A DNA stretch of 64,000 nt from Acetobacteraceae bacterium (GTDB lineage: Bacteria > Pseudomonadota > Alphaproteobacteria > Acetobacterales > Acetobacteraceae). The DNA lies in assembly GCA_003506895.1 (NCBI GenBank), contig DNXO01000144.1, positions 1 through 64,000 on the forward strand, written 5' to 3'. Shown here in pieces: positions 43,351-51,269 of the stretch. The translations under genes were made by a program, and so were the position numbers. Each line of letters starts with the position of its first letter. Position 1 is the first letter of the stretch. The notes beneath the pieces are model-generated. The model saw only the letters and a program-made list of their open reading frames with translations, was not told where the DNA came from and searched no databases.

Positions 43351-44484
43351 ATGGCTGAAATCCGCGATCTGTCTGCCTCGGGCCCTCGTGCTGGGCAAGC
43401 CATTCGCCAACGCCACGGTATCGAGCTCAGTCTGGAGAAGCTTCGCCGGCACCCCGGCGCCATTCCGTCCATGGCGGAGATCCGGCTGGGCCAGATTGCC
43501 GCCGAGATACCCCGGATCGCCGCGGGGCTGACACCTGGCGGCCGCGATCGCCTGATAGAAGCCATTCGCTTGGGCCTCGCTGGACAAAACACCTTGATCC
43601 CGATCTTCCATATGGTCCGTACCGCGATGTCGCAGCGGGACCGTGGATTCGGCGTTGCGTTCACTGGGTTGAACGACGAAACGCCCTATGACCTGCTGCT
43701 GCGACGCGACGGCGTGGAGGCGGAGGTTGCCTGCGATGCGATGACCGCCGAGGAAGGGCGCGGGGTGCATCGTGGGGCCTGGTTCCGCCTTGCCGACCGG
43801 ATCGACCCCGACCTGCAGACATGGCTTGCTGCGCATCCTGGCCGCTATCTCTTGAAGATGACCTTGCCCCGCGGCCTGCGAGGCGGCTTGCAAGAGACGG
43901 GTGCGGAGAATGAAACCCTTGCCCAGGTTCATCAGCGCATCACTGCGATGTTGCAGACACAGACCCGCCAGGACCACGACGAGGCGATCGTGTTACGTCT
44001 GGACCCGCTGCTGTTGGCCGGCGCCCAGGCCGAGGACAGCGGCCTGATCTCCTCCCTGCGGCGGGAGTTCGGACCCGAGGCGCATCTGTCGGTCACCACG
44101 TCCGGCAACGCCGTGTTCGTGATGGCCGCCCGAGCGGGTCGGGAGAATGAGGTGGCGATCGCGATCCGCAGACGGTTGGCCGCCTTGGCCCCCGTCCGCC
44201 TAACGGGTACGCGACCCGGCATCCTGTCGGTTTTCGTGGAAGACACGGATCGTCTGGAATGGCGTGGTTTGCGTGACCGGCTGGAGCTGGAAGGCGAGGC
44301 GCGCCAGTTCATGACCAACCCGGAAGCGCGCCCGGTGGTGGCGGTCAGCTTCGTCTCGCGCTTCGAAATGTTCGGCGTATCCGAACCCGATGCGGCCGCC
44401 GGAGGGGAGCTTCGTTTCCGCAATCCCGGACACCCCGCCGCGGGTTTCGCGGCCCTCGCGCCAGCGGTAATGTCGTCAGTGTGA
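43351..44484 (+). CDS. Unknown 377-aa protein
   Basis: 377 aa from ATG 43351 (AGGAA upstream); the frame extends to 43225 with poorer codon use. No signal or membrane helix. N-terminal helical region (LGQIAAEIPRIAAGLTPGG), a segment GVEAEVACDAMTAEEGRGVH in a setting that resembles the E-x-K core of PD-(D/E)XK nuclease-like hypotheticals but with Asp in place of the Lys, and an alpha/beta C-terminal half. I recognise no named family. It stands alone after aroC. Confidence 0.65.
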   Translation: MAEIRDLSASGPRAGQAIRQRHGIELSLEKLRRHPGAIPSMAEIRLGQIAAEIPRIAAGLTPGGRDRLIEAIRLGLAGQNTLIPIFHMVRTAMSQRDRGFGVAFTGLNDETPYDLLLRRDGVEAEVACDAMTAEEGRGVHRGAWFRLADRIDPDLQTWLAAHPGRYLLKMTLPRGLRGGLQETGAENETLAQVHQRITAMLQTQTRQDHDEAIVLRLDPLLLAGAQAEDSGLISSLRREFGPEAHLSVTTSGNAVFVMAARAGRENEVAIAIRRRLAALAPVRLTGTRPGILSVFVEDTDRLEWRGLRDRLELEGEARQFMTNPEARPVVAVSFVSRFEMFGVSEPDAAAGGELRFRNPGHPAAGFAALAPAVMSSV

Positions 44485-44597
44485 ACACCGGCACGGTGCG
44501 GAAAGCCGTGTCGCCTACTCATATTCACCGTTAGGCCTCGGCATCGCCATTTTTGGGTGGCGGGATGCTGGGGTTGCGTGTGCTTTATGAGGTGAGC

Positions 44598-44765
44598 ATG
44601 TCCAGTGCGGAATACAGCCGTAAATTAGATGAACTCGATCGCCTGCTGAACGACCCTGACGTTCCGATGCAGCCGGATCGCGTCTGGTCGTTGCTGGCCG
44701 AGGTATCCCGCTCAGACGCATCCTCCATGCCGAGGCCGTCGATGAACCGCACCTCCGATCGTTAG
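44598..44765 (+). CDS. Small conserved-looking helical protein
   Basis: 55 aa from ATG 44598, preceded by GAGGTGAGC. Sequence opens SSAEYSRKLDELDRLLNDPD and continues VPMQPDRVWSLLAEVS: one amphipathic helix, a conserved-looking DPDVPMQP turn and a second helix, then a disordered tail. The first helix vaguely resembles the N-terminus of peptide release factor 1, which may be chance. Likely a genuine small gene because of its SD and regular helices. Confidence 0.5.
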   Translation: MSSAEYSRKLDELDRLLNDPDVPMQPDRVWSLLAEVSRSDASSMPRPSMNRTSDR

Positions 44766-44833
44766 GCCAGATCCGCGCGGAGCGGAGTCACTAAATCGAT
44801 AAATTGCGTGATAAAACAAATATTTAGAGCGGC

Positions 44834-45024
44834 GTCCACGAGCCAGTGCAAGTGGACATCGCTCGAGGTGCTGATAGGTTCAGGTTGAACCCATCCGGCT
44901 CCAGCTCTCTTTGTTTGAGAGGGCGATTCACGTCTGACGTTGGATCAACCTCAGACGATCGCGCGCTAGACTGATTGTGCGGAGGCGTGACTTTTATTTC
45001 CCGGGCCTTGAGCCTGGCGTCACG
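44834..45024. other. Hairpin-rich stretch, possible structured RNA or dispersed repeat
   Basis: Five successive inverted repeats: GTCCAC/GTGGAC (44834-44857); GGTTCA-GGT-TGAACC (44877-44891); CTCTC/GAGAG (44905-44921); CGTCTGA/TCAGACG enclosing GTTG-GAT-CAAC (44931-44957); CGTGAC/GTCACG (44986-45024) enclosing a smaller GGGCC/GCC stem. Such density in 190 non-coding bases exceeds what other gaps in this window show. It could be a small RNA, a 5' leader, or the end of a dispersed element. Confidence 0.4.
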
Positions 45025-45196
45025 TACCCCGTCCGGGTCCGAGAATAGAGGGATGCAGGAGACGGAATACCGGGCCAAGATCAGCAATCGCCCTCACAGA
45101 AGTCGATTCTTTTAGCGTCCAGCACGAAAACAACGCATGGCGGAAAAAGTCCGTTAAATGTTCGCCAAAATATTTGTTTCGACTATTGCAAATTTG

Positions 45197-45226
45197 TTGA
45201 CGGATCGAGCGAATCTGTTTCATAAG
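45197..45226 (+). promoter_or_regulatory. Sigma-70-type promoter for HU
   Basis: TTGACG (45197-45202), 18-base spacer, CATAAG (45221-45226). The first hexamer matches 5 of 6 consensus bases, the second 4 of 6. Transcription would begin about 45 bases before the HU start codon; AAGGA at ~45271 is the ribosome binding site. Confidence 0.55.
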
Positions 45227-45281
45227 ACGTCGGTTAGTGGGATCAATGTGTCCATTGATCTCGAATCGTTAAGGAACGTCG

Positions 45282-45551
45282 ATGTCGAAAGCATTTATTG
45301 CGAAGGTTCTCCAGCAATCCACCGAAGTGACGGGTGCTGCCGCCAACCGCGCTACCAATGAACTGATCGATGCCATCGTTAAAGAGATGAAGAAGAACGG
45401 GAAGTTCACCCTTCCCAGCTTCGGCACGTTCACCGTTCGCAAGACCAAGGCCCGCAAGGCGCTCAACCCGCGCACCGGTGAGTCGATCAAGGTGAAGGCC
45501 GGCAAGACCGTTCGCTTCAAGGCCTCCCCGGTCCTGAAGAAGTCTGTTTGA
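45282..45551 (+). CDS. hup: HU-family DNA-binding protein
   Basis: 89 aa, the standard HU length. Dimeric nucleoid protein that bends DNA without strong sequence preference. Conserved core GKFTLPSFGTFTVRKTKAR and the beta-arm RKALNPRTGESIKVKAGKTV ending VRFKASPVLKK. It contains the Asn-Pro dipeptide in the DNA-intercalating arm. Monocistronic, with its own promoter and a 3' hairpin. Confidence 0.95.
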   Translation: MSKAFIAKVLQQSTEVTGAAANRATNELIDAIVKEMKKNGKFTLPSFGTFTVRKTKARKALNPRTGESIKVKAGKTVRFKASPVLKKSV

Positions 45552-45561
45552 TCCAGTGAGG

Positions 45562-45579
45562 GCCCGGCGAAAGCCGGGT
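45562..45579 (+). terminator. GAAA-loop hairpin after HU
   Basis: Stem CCCGGC / GCCGGG (45563-45568, 45573-45578) closed by a GAAA tetraloop, about 10 bases past the HU stop, with no T tract. Could terminate transcription or protect the mRNA 3' end. Confidence 0.5.
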
Positions 45580-45615
45580 CAGCCACGAACCGTGGCAGGA
45601 AAATAAGACGTACGG

Positions 45616-46368
45616 TTACATAGGCGATGCAGAAGTAAAGCTGGCGCCCAGAAGAAACTCCTTGTTTCCTTCTGGGCCGGTGATTGGACTCTCAACCACC
45701 CCCGCCACGCTCCATCCCGGCAGACCGGACCACCAGGACATCACTCGCTCACAAACCGCCTGATGCACCGCCGGATCGCGGACCACCCCCTTGCTGCCCA
45801 CCGCGGCGGCTCCAGCTTCGAACTGCGGCTTGATCAGCACGATCGCCCATGCATTCGGCGCGCACAACGCCAGCGAGGCCGGCAGCAGAGTTGCCAAGCC
45901 GATAAAGCTCGCATCACACACAATCGCTTCGATGGGGTCGGCAACCACGTCGCGGGTCAGATAACGGGCATTGGTTTTTTCATAGACCACCACCCGCGGA
46001 TCGCATCTTAGCTTCCACGCCAACTGCCCATGACCGACATCGACCGCGTGAACCTTCGCTGCCCCATGGGCCAGCAGAACATCGGTAAACCCACCCGTCG
46101 AGGCGCCGACATCAAGACAGACCCGCCCTTCCGGCGAGAAACCGAAATGCGCCAACCCATGCGCCAGCTTCAAGCCGCCGCGCGACACCCAGGGATGATC
46201 CTGCCCCTTTACCTCCAGCGGCACATCCTCGGCCAGCAAATCGCCCGCCTTCGCGACGCGCCGGTCTCCGGAGTATATTTTCCCTGCCAGAATGAGCGCC
46301 TGCGCCCGAGTACGGCTTTCCACCAACCCGCGCGCAACCAACAACTGATCCGCCCGCTGCTTCGCCAC
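45616..46368 (-). CDS. tlyA: TlyA-type rRNA 2'-O-methyltransferase
   Basis: 250 aa from a GTG that overlaps the xseB stop (TAGTG). N-terminal S4 RNA-binding domain (KQRADQLLVARGLVESRTRA, AGKIYSGDRRV) and a Rossmann methyltransferase domain with SAM motif CLDVGASTGGFTDVLLAHGA. The catalytic Lys/Asp set is represented by WVSRGGLKL, IVCDASFIG and VLIKPQFEAG. TlyA methylates cytidine 2'-OH in 16S and/or 23S rRNA and affects capreomycin sensitivity in mycobacteria. Often misannotated as hemolysin. Confidence 0.92.
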   Translation of the reverse strand: MAKQRADQLLVARGLVESRTRAQALILAGKIYSGDRRVAKAGDLLAEDVPLEVKGQDHPWVSRGGLKLAHGLAHFGFSPEGRVCLDVGASTGGFTDVLLAHGAAKVHAVDVGHGQLAWKLRCDPRVVVYEKTNARYLTRDVVADPIEAIVCDASFIGLATLLPASLALCAPNAWAIVLIKPQFEAGAAAVGSKGVVRDPAVHQAVCERVMSWWSGLPGWSVAGVVESPITGPEGNKEFLLGASFTSASPM

Positions 46369-46601
46369 TATTCTAGCGGCCGGGTCCCCAGCGACCCATC
46401 CGATCGCTGGACCAGCGCTTCGACCCTGGCCTCAACCTCCGCCAGCTTGGCCTCGCAATGCCGCCGCAGCTTCACCCCACGCTCGAACGCCTGCACCGCG
46501 GCATCCAGCTTCAACGTGCCGCCCTCAAGGCCCCGGACAATCTGGTCAAGCTCCGCCAGCGCGTCCTCGAACGACAACTGGCTGACATCGTCTTCCGGCA
46601 T
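46368..46601 (-). CDS. xseB: Exodeoxyribonuclease VII small subunit XseB
   Basis: 77 aa, family-typical length. Pattern SFEDALAELDQIVRGLEGGT followed by KLDAAVQAFERGVKLRRHCE is diagnostic. It binds the large XseA subunit, which is not in this window. Directly upstream of tlyA with a one-base overlap. Confidence 0.92.
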   Translation of the reverse strand: MPEDDVSQLSFEDALAELDQIVRGLEGGTLKLDAAVQAFERGVKLRRHCEAKLAEVEARVEALVQRSDGSLGTRPLE

Positions 46602-46635
46602 GGTCGGTGGCCTTCGTTTGGGATTGGAGGAAGGT

Positions 46636-46678
46636 CAGGGCGCTGCCCCTGAACCCCGCCAAGGGGCGACGCCCCTTG
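46636..46678. repeat. REP-like paired hairpins
   Basis: CAGGG/CCCTG (46636-46651) followed by CAAGGGGC-GAC-GCCCCTTG (46660-46678), joined by AACCCCGC. The text resembles a G/C-rich 'GGGCGCTGCCCC...CCCCGCCAAGGGGC' repeat I have seen between genes in Acetobacteraceae and related alphaproteobacteria. It separates xseB from the deacetylase gene and may also end transcription. Confidence 0.5.
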
Positions 46679-46711
46679 CAACCGGTTATAAGGGCTATGG
46701 GGACCCGGGGG

Positions 46712-47647
46712 CTACTGTGCCCGCATTAGCCCCCGGACGTGTACCGCAGCCGAGGCAGCCAGGGAGTGCAGGTCGTAGCCGCCCTCCAGGACCGATACGA
46801 CCCGACCGCCGCAGTGTTTGTCCGCGACAGCGACCAGTTGTTCGGTGATCCAGGCGTAGTCGGCGGTTTCCAGGCGAAGCTGGGCCAATGGGTCGTCGAT
46901 GTGAGCGTCGAATCCGGCGGAGATAATCAGCAGGCCGGGCGCGAACTTATCGAGGGCCGGCAGGATGATGTCCGACCAGGCAGCGCGGAACGCCGAACTG
47001 CCATCGCGGGGCCGCAGCGGGGCGTTGACCACGTTGTCGGCGACGCCATGCTCCCACGGCTCCCCAGTGCCCGGATAGCATGGGCTTTGATGGGAGGAGG
47101 CGTAGAACAGATCCGGGTCCGCGGCGAACATCGCCTGCGTGCCGTTGCCATGGTGAACGTCGAAATCAACCACCGCCACGCGCTGGATGCCCCAGCGAAC
47201 GCGGGCATGCAACGCGGCCACCGCGGCATTGTTGAACAGGCAAAAGCCCATCGGCCGGCTGGGTTCGGCATGATGACCGGGCGGGCGAACCGCGGCGAAC
47301 GCGCTGCGCGCCCAGCCTTCCATCACCGCATCAACCGCCATGCAGGCCCCACCGGCCGCCCGAGCCGCGGCTTCGGCGCTGCCTTCGCTCATCACGGTAT
47401 CGCCATCCAGTTGCACGGGTTCGCCGAGTTCGGGATGGATCGACAAGATCCCCTCGACATACGCCGTCGGATGCACCCGGCTGAGCTGTTCCACCGTCGC
47501 CATCGGTGCGGACTCGCGCAGGAGATCGGAGAACTCCGGCGCTTCCAACGCCGCCAACACGGCGCGCAACCGCTCGGCATTCTCGGGATGATAGGGCCCG
47601 GTGTCGTGATCCAGGCACGCCGGATGGGTGATCAACGCGGTGGTCAC
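46712..47647 (-). CDS. Histone-deacetylase-family (acetoin-utilisation-like) amidohydrolase
   Basis: 311 aa from GTG 47647 (AAGGG upstream); the frame runs further upstream through the TusA-like gene but in the wrong context. Class II HDAC-like fold: HPENAERLRAVLAAL, charge-relay AVRPPGHHAEPSRPMGFC, zinc site VAVVDFDVHHGNGTQAMF, and SAGFDAHIDDPLAQL. Such bacterial enzymes deacetylate acetylpolyamines or small amides. Starts two bases beyond the TusA-like stop, so both are one transcript. Confidence 0.9.
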   Translation of the reverse strand: MTTALITHPACLDHDTGPYHPENAERLRAVLAALEAPEFSDLLRESAPMATVEQLSRVHPTAYVEGILSIHPELGEPVQLDGDTVMSEGSAEAAARAAGGACMAVDAVMEGWARSAFAAVRPPGHHAEPSRPMGFCLFNNAAVAALHARVRWGIQRVAVVDFDVHHGNGTQAMFAADPDLFYASSHQSPCYPGTGEPWEHGVADNVVNAPLRPRDGSSAFRAAWSDIILPALDKFAPGLLIISAGFDAHIDDPLAQLRLETADYAWITEQLVAVADKHCGGRVVSVLEGGYDLHSLAASAAVHVRGLMRAQ

Positions 47648-47648
47648 G

Positions 47649-47900
47649 TCAGTTACCCTTCTTCTGGGGGTCATCCACACGGCGGCGGATGGTGAAGCTG
47701 AATACGCCGGCCTCCTCGCTCCATGCCAGCAGCGCGTGACCGGTTTCGCGACAGAACGCCTGGAAATCCGAGACCGAGGCACGATCGGTTGCCAACACGC
47801 GCAGCCGCTCCCCCGCCGCCATGCCGCGCAGCACGCGGTTGGCCTTCAGCACCGGAAGTGGGCAGTTCATGCCCTTGACGTCAAGCAAGGTCTCGCTCAT
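47649..47900 (-). CDS. TusA/SirA-like sulfur-carrier domain protein
   Basis: 83 aa from the ATG beginning MSETLLDVKGMNCPLPVLKA. The conserved Cys in CPLP is the persulfide-bearing residue of TusA. A two-layer beta-alpha fold with GERLRVLATDRASVSDFQAF and a C-terminal strand FSFTIRRR. Could donate sulfur for tRNA thiolation or another pathway, or act as a SirA-type partner. Upstream in-frame codons give no SD. Coupled to the deacetylase gene. Confidence 0.85.
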   Translation of the reverse strand: MSETLLDVKGMNCPLPVLKANRVLRGMAAGERLRVLATDRASVSDFQAFCRETGHALLAWSEEAGVFSFTIRRRVDDPQKKGN

Positions 47901-48082
47901 GCGCGCAAGATGCGTATCCTGGGGCACTTGGGCAAGGGAGACCGTATCGGAGACACACAGGCACAAGCCGATTCCGCGCCGATCCGCTTAAAAATCCCAG
48001 AAACCCACGATCCCGCGAACCCCGCGTGCCTCCCTCCCGGCCCAATGCTATGATGTCCGCCGACAGAATCGACCGGACCCAC

Positions 48083-48982
48083 ATGACCAAGCACCGCATC
48101 GGCATCGACCTCGGCGGCACCAAGATCGAGATCGTCGCCCTTGACCCCAATGGCCACCAAGTATTGCGCCACCGCGTGCCGACGCCGCACGGCTACCCCG
48201 ACACCCTGACTACCATCGCCGCCCTGGTGCGCGAATCGGAGGCCAATCTCGGCGTGACCGCCACCGTCGGCATCGGCATTCCGGGGGTGATCAGCCCCGC
48301 GACCGGCCTGGTCAAGAATGCCAACTCCATCGCCCTCAACGGTCACCGCTTCGACCACGATATCAGTCACGCGCTCGGACGCGAGGTCCGGGTTGAAAAC
48401 GATGCCAACTGCTTCGCGCTCAGCGAGGCGACCGATGGCGCGGGCGCGGGCTATGGACTGGTGTTCGGCGTCATCCTGGGAACGGGCTGCGGCGGTGGGA
48501 TCGTCATGCATGGCACCGTCCATCGCGGCCCGCATCGCGTCGCCGGCGAGTGGGGGCATACGCCGCTGCCGTGGCCGTCGGGTACCGAAATCCCCGGGCC
48601 TCTCTGCTGGTGCGGCAAGCACGGGTGCCTGGAAGCCTATGTTGCGGGGCCGTCATTGGCCCGCGACTGCGACGGTCCCGGCGCCCATGACGCCAGCGGA
48701 TTGCCGACCCGAGCGGCGGCGGGCGAGGAGGCGGCTGTGGCGGCGCTGGACCGCCATGCGGACCGGTTGGCGCGGGGCCTGGCCGTTGTGGTCAACATCC
48801 TCGATCCCGATGTCATCGTGCTGGGCGGCGGATTGTCGAACATGCCCCACCTTTACACAGAGCTGCCGCGCCGCATCCCGAAACACGCATTCAGCGACGT
48901 CATCGCCACGCCGGTCGTGCCCAACAAGCATGGCGATTCCTCAGGCGTGCGCGGTGCCGCGCGGCTCTGGCCGGGCGTCTGA
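48083..48982 (+). CDS. ROK-family sugar kinase
   Basis: 299 aa from the ATG giving MTKHRIGIDLGGTKIEIVAL (ATP-binding phosphate-1). ROK signature with zinc-binding Cys: GPLCWCGKHGCLEAYVAGPS; upstream GVILGTGCGGGIVMHG, and the active-site VENDANCFALSEATDGAGAG. Probably phosphorylates glucose, fructose, mannose or N-acetylglucosamine; length and CWCG motif are close to Mak/NagK. One base separates its stop from dinB. Confidence 0.88.
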   Translation: MTKHRIGIDLGGTKIEIVALDPNGHQVLRHRVPTPHGYPDTLTTIAALVRESEANLGVTATVGIGIPGVISPATGLVKNANSIALNGHRFDHDISHALGREVRVENDANCFALSEATDGAGAGYGLVFGVILGTGCGGGIVMHGTVHRGPHRVAGEWGHTPLPWPSGTEIPGPLCWCGKHGCLEAYVAGPSLARDCDGPGAHDASGLPTRAAAGEEAAVAALDRHADRLARGLAVVVNILDPDVIVLGGGLSNMPHLYTELPRRIPKHAFSDVIATPVVPNKHGDSSGVRGAARLWPGV

Positions 48983-48983
48983 C

Positions 48984-50237
48984 ATGCCGTCCCTGTGCCG
49001 CGACTGTTACCTTGTCGCGGACACGATCGCCGCGCGATGCCCCACGTGCGGCGGCGGCAGGCTGGTTCACCACCGGTCCTTGCTGCATCTGACCATCGCC
49101 CATATCGACTGCGACGCCTTCTATGCGAGCGTCGAGAAGCGTGACCGTCCCGAGTTGCGGGCAAAGCCGGTGATCGTTGGCGGGGGTAGCCGAGGAGTGG
49201 TCACGGCCGCGTGTTATATCGCCCGTATTTACGGCGTGAAAAGCGCCATGCCGATGTTCAAGGCCCTGAAGGCCTGCCCGGATGCCATTGTGATCAAGCC
49301 CGATTTCCCGAAATACGTGGCTGCGTCCCGCCAGGTGCGGGCGCTGATGAACGACCTGACGCCGCTGGTACAGCCGCTGTCGATCGACGAGGCCGTGCTC
49401 GATCTGTCCGGCACCGACGCGCTGCATGGTGCCGCCCCCGCAGCCGTTTTGGCCCGCTTTGCCAACGCGGTGGAAAGTGAAATCGGCCTGACGGTGTCCA
49501 TTGGTCTGGCCGCCAACCGGCTGATGGCGAAGATCGCCGCGGGCCGCGGCAAACCCCGTGGCTTTACGGTGATCGATGGCGAGGAAGCCGCCTCGTTCCT
49601 GGCACCCGAATCGGTTCGCCTGCTGCCCGGCGTCGGCGCCGCCCTCGCCCGCAAACTTGAAACGCTCGGGATAACGCGATTGGGACAGTTGCAGGCCCTG
49701 CCGGAGCGCGAAGCGATCAGGAAACTCGGCGACGATGGCTTGTCCCTGGTCCGTCGCGCCCGTGGCGAAGACTCCCGGCTCGTCGATCCCACCCGTGAAA
49801 CCAAATCGGTCAGCGCCGAAACCACCTTCGAGCACGACCTGTCCGCCATCGCCGAACTCGAGCCGCCACTTTGGCGTATGTGCGAAAAGCTCGCCCGGAG
49901 ACTAAAGGAAAACGAACTGGCCGCGGGTGGTGTCGTCCTGAAACTAAAAACCGCGAGCTTCGCCCAGCGCACCCGCAACGCCCGGTTGTCCAGCCCGACG
50001 GTGCTGCCCGACAGATTGTTCGATCTCGCACGCGCACTCCTGGCAAAGGAGGCGAACGGCACCAAGTTCCGTCTGATCGGCATCGGAGCCAATCCCCTCG
50101 TCCCCGATGCCGGGGCCGACCAAGGCGATCTGGCCGATCCAGATACGCCGAAACGAGCAGCGGCACAGGCGGCGATTGATACGTTACGTGGACGTTTCGG
50201 TGACACCGCGATCACGCGCGGGCGTTCGCTGCGCTGA
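48984..50237 (+). CDS. dinB: DNA polymerase IV (DinB) with N-terminal zinc ribbon
   Basis: 417 aa from ATG 48984, one base after the ROK stop. An extra ~35-residue N-terminus carries CRDCYLVADTIAARCPTCGG, a CxxC...CxxC zinc ribbon, before the Y-family polymerase proper (IAHIDCDAFYASVEK). Catalytic acidic residues appear in the first motif and in PLSIDEAVLDLSG. Helix-hairpin-helix LLPGVGAALARKLETLGI and a little-finger domain follow. Translesion synthesis; the ribbon is common among alphaproteobacterial DinB. No LexA box seen because it sits inside the operon. Confidence 0.94.
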   Translation: MPSLCRDCYLVADTIAARCPTCGGGRLVHHRSLLHLTIAHIDCDAFYASVEKRDRPELRAKPVIVGGGSRGVVTAACYIARIYGVKSAMPMFKALKACPDAIVIKPDFPKYVAASRQVRALMNDLTPLVQPLSIDEAVLDLSGTDALHGAAPAAVLARFANAVESEIGLTVSIGLAANRLMAKIAAGRGKPRGFTVIDGEEAASFLAPESVRLLPGVGAALARKLETLGITRLGQLQALPEREAIRKLGDDGLSLVRRARGEDSRLVDPTRETKSVSAETTFEHDLSAIAELEPPLWRMCEKLARRLKENELAAGGVVLKLKTASFAQRTRNARLSSPTVLPDRLFDLARALLAKEANGTKFRLIGIGANPLVPDAGADQGDLADPDTPKRAAAQAAIDTLRGRFGDTAITRGRSLR

Positions 50238-50772
50238 CTGACCGTTCCGGCCACCGGTTGGGAGCCAGCGAAACGACAAGCGGCGCGACCATCGTGGCCG
50301 AATCCCTGATTGTCGTTCGGCGCGATCAACTCCGCAGCGACCCGTATCCTCTTAGTGCGTGTTTTCATTAATAAAATTCCGTTCATTCCCGAGATGCGAA
50401 ACGGTAATAGTAACGATTTCAGATTACCTTAAGCGGACGACCGGCTATTTGTGCGACAAGTTCCGGGCCGAGCCGCGGCGTTGCGGGTAAAATCCAAATT
50501 ATGTCAACTTGCTGGCCGAAACCCCAACGGCCCTGGGGAGGCTGCTGGCTACCGTGGCTTCGGGGCGCAAGCCCGGGACGAGACGGGTCGGTTCGCAGTC
50601 ATATCATGTGGCGATGTAGTATTATTCCGGAATTACAATCTAAACACCGGAACAAATACGTTTGGTACACCGCTTCGTTACGAGACACGAATTCGCGGAC
50701 ATGACCACTATCCAATGGCGGTCGTCGCTTCCGTCCAGGAGGACCGCTCACTGACAGGAAAGGTTTAGGAGT
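50238..50772. other. Intergenic region and marR leader
   Basis: 535 bases. 50340-50430 and 50600-50700 are A/T-rich; between them 50460-50600 is G/C-rich with overlapping hairpins, including GGCCG/CGGCC and CCCCA/TGGGG that share bases and cannot form together. A GTG frame of 105 codons (50451-50768) has codon use unlike the genome and is not called. The region probably carries the marR promoter and leader. Confidence 0.4.
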
Positions 50773-51183
50773 ATGATCACAAACGAGGTCAGCGACGGTC
50801 TCGCAGGCATCCTGCGAACGGCAATCGTCGAACTTGTACGCCGCGATGGCCCGGACTTGTCGGCACGCCAGCTTGGTGTGTTCCTGACATGCTATCTGGA
50901 AACCGAAGCGCAGACCGTGCGTGGCCTGGCCGCCAAACTCGGCGTGTCCAAACCAGCGATAACCCGAGCGTTGGATCGTCTGTCGGAGTTCGATCTGGTG
51001 CGCCGGAAGACCGACCCGCTGGATCGCCGCAGCGTGCTGGTGCAACGCACCGCGACTGGCATGGCATTCCTGCGGGAAATGCGGACGATCCTACGCGATG
51101 CCGCTTCTACCCTGCGCATCACCGCCGAACCCGCACAGGCGCGGGCGCGTACCGGCAACGACCCGGTCAGAGCCACCCACTGA
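50773..51183 (+). CDS. MarR-family regulator
   Basis: 136 aa, good SD (TTAGGAG). Winged helix: SARQLGVFLTCYLETEAQTV, recognition helix VSKPAITRALDRLSEFDLVR, wing RKTDPLDRRSVLVQRTATG. Ligand unknown; its own leader is the likeliest target. Followed by a strong hairpin. Confidence 0.85.
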   Translation: MITNEVSDGLAGILRTAIVELVRRDGPDLSARQLGVFLTCYLETEAQTVRGLAAKLGVSKPAITRALDRLSEFDLVRRKTDPLDRRSVLVQRTATGMAFLREMRTILRDAASTLRITAEPAQARARTGNDPVRATH

Positions 51184-51186
51184 GAT

Positions 51187-51213
51187 CCGGGCCGCGGCAA
51201 CCACGCGGCCCGG
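51187..51213 (+). terminator. 10-bp hairpin after marR
   Basis: Perfect CCGGGCCGCG / CGCGGCCCGG with a 7-base loop beginning 3 bases past the stop, no T tract. Separates marR from the msr gene. Confidence 0.55.
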
Positions 51214-51269
51214 CCGCTCCCGATTGATCCGCTTCCATCCCGGCGTTATGCCGGTGCCGGTAATTCTGG

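Larger units (their letters stand above)
44766..45281. other. Intergenic region upstream of HU
   Basis: 516 bases. The first part (44834-45024) is packed with inverted repeats and listed separately; the last ~120 bases are A/T-rich and hold the HU promoter. No intact gene: a minus-strand frame of 87 codons (44824-45087) runs through the hairpins and lacks an SD. Confidence 0.55.

Noticed and set aside
44824..45087. 87-codon minus-strand frame upstream of HU
   Set aside because: It runs through a series of hairpins and has no SD; the DNA structure explains the sequence better than coding does.
50460..50600. Cobalamin or other known riboswitch before marR
   Set aside because: No B12 box (GCCACTG) or other class-defining core sequence could be found; only generic hairpins.
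50451..50768. 105-codon GTG frame before marR
   Set aside because: Third-position base use is A/T-heavy and irregular, unlike all confident genes; no SD and no motif.
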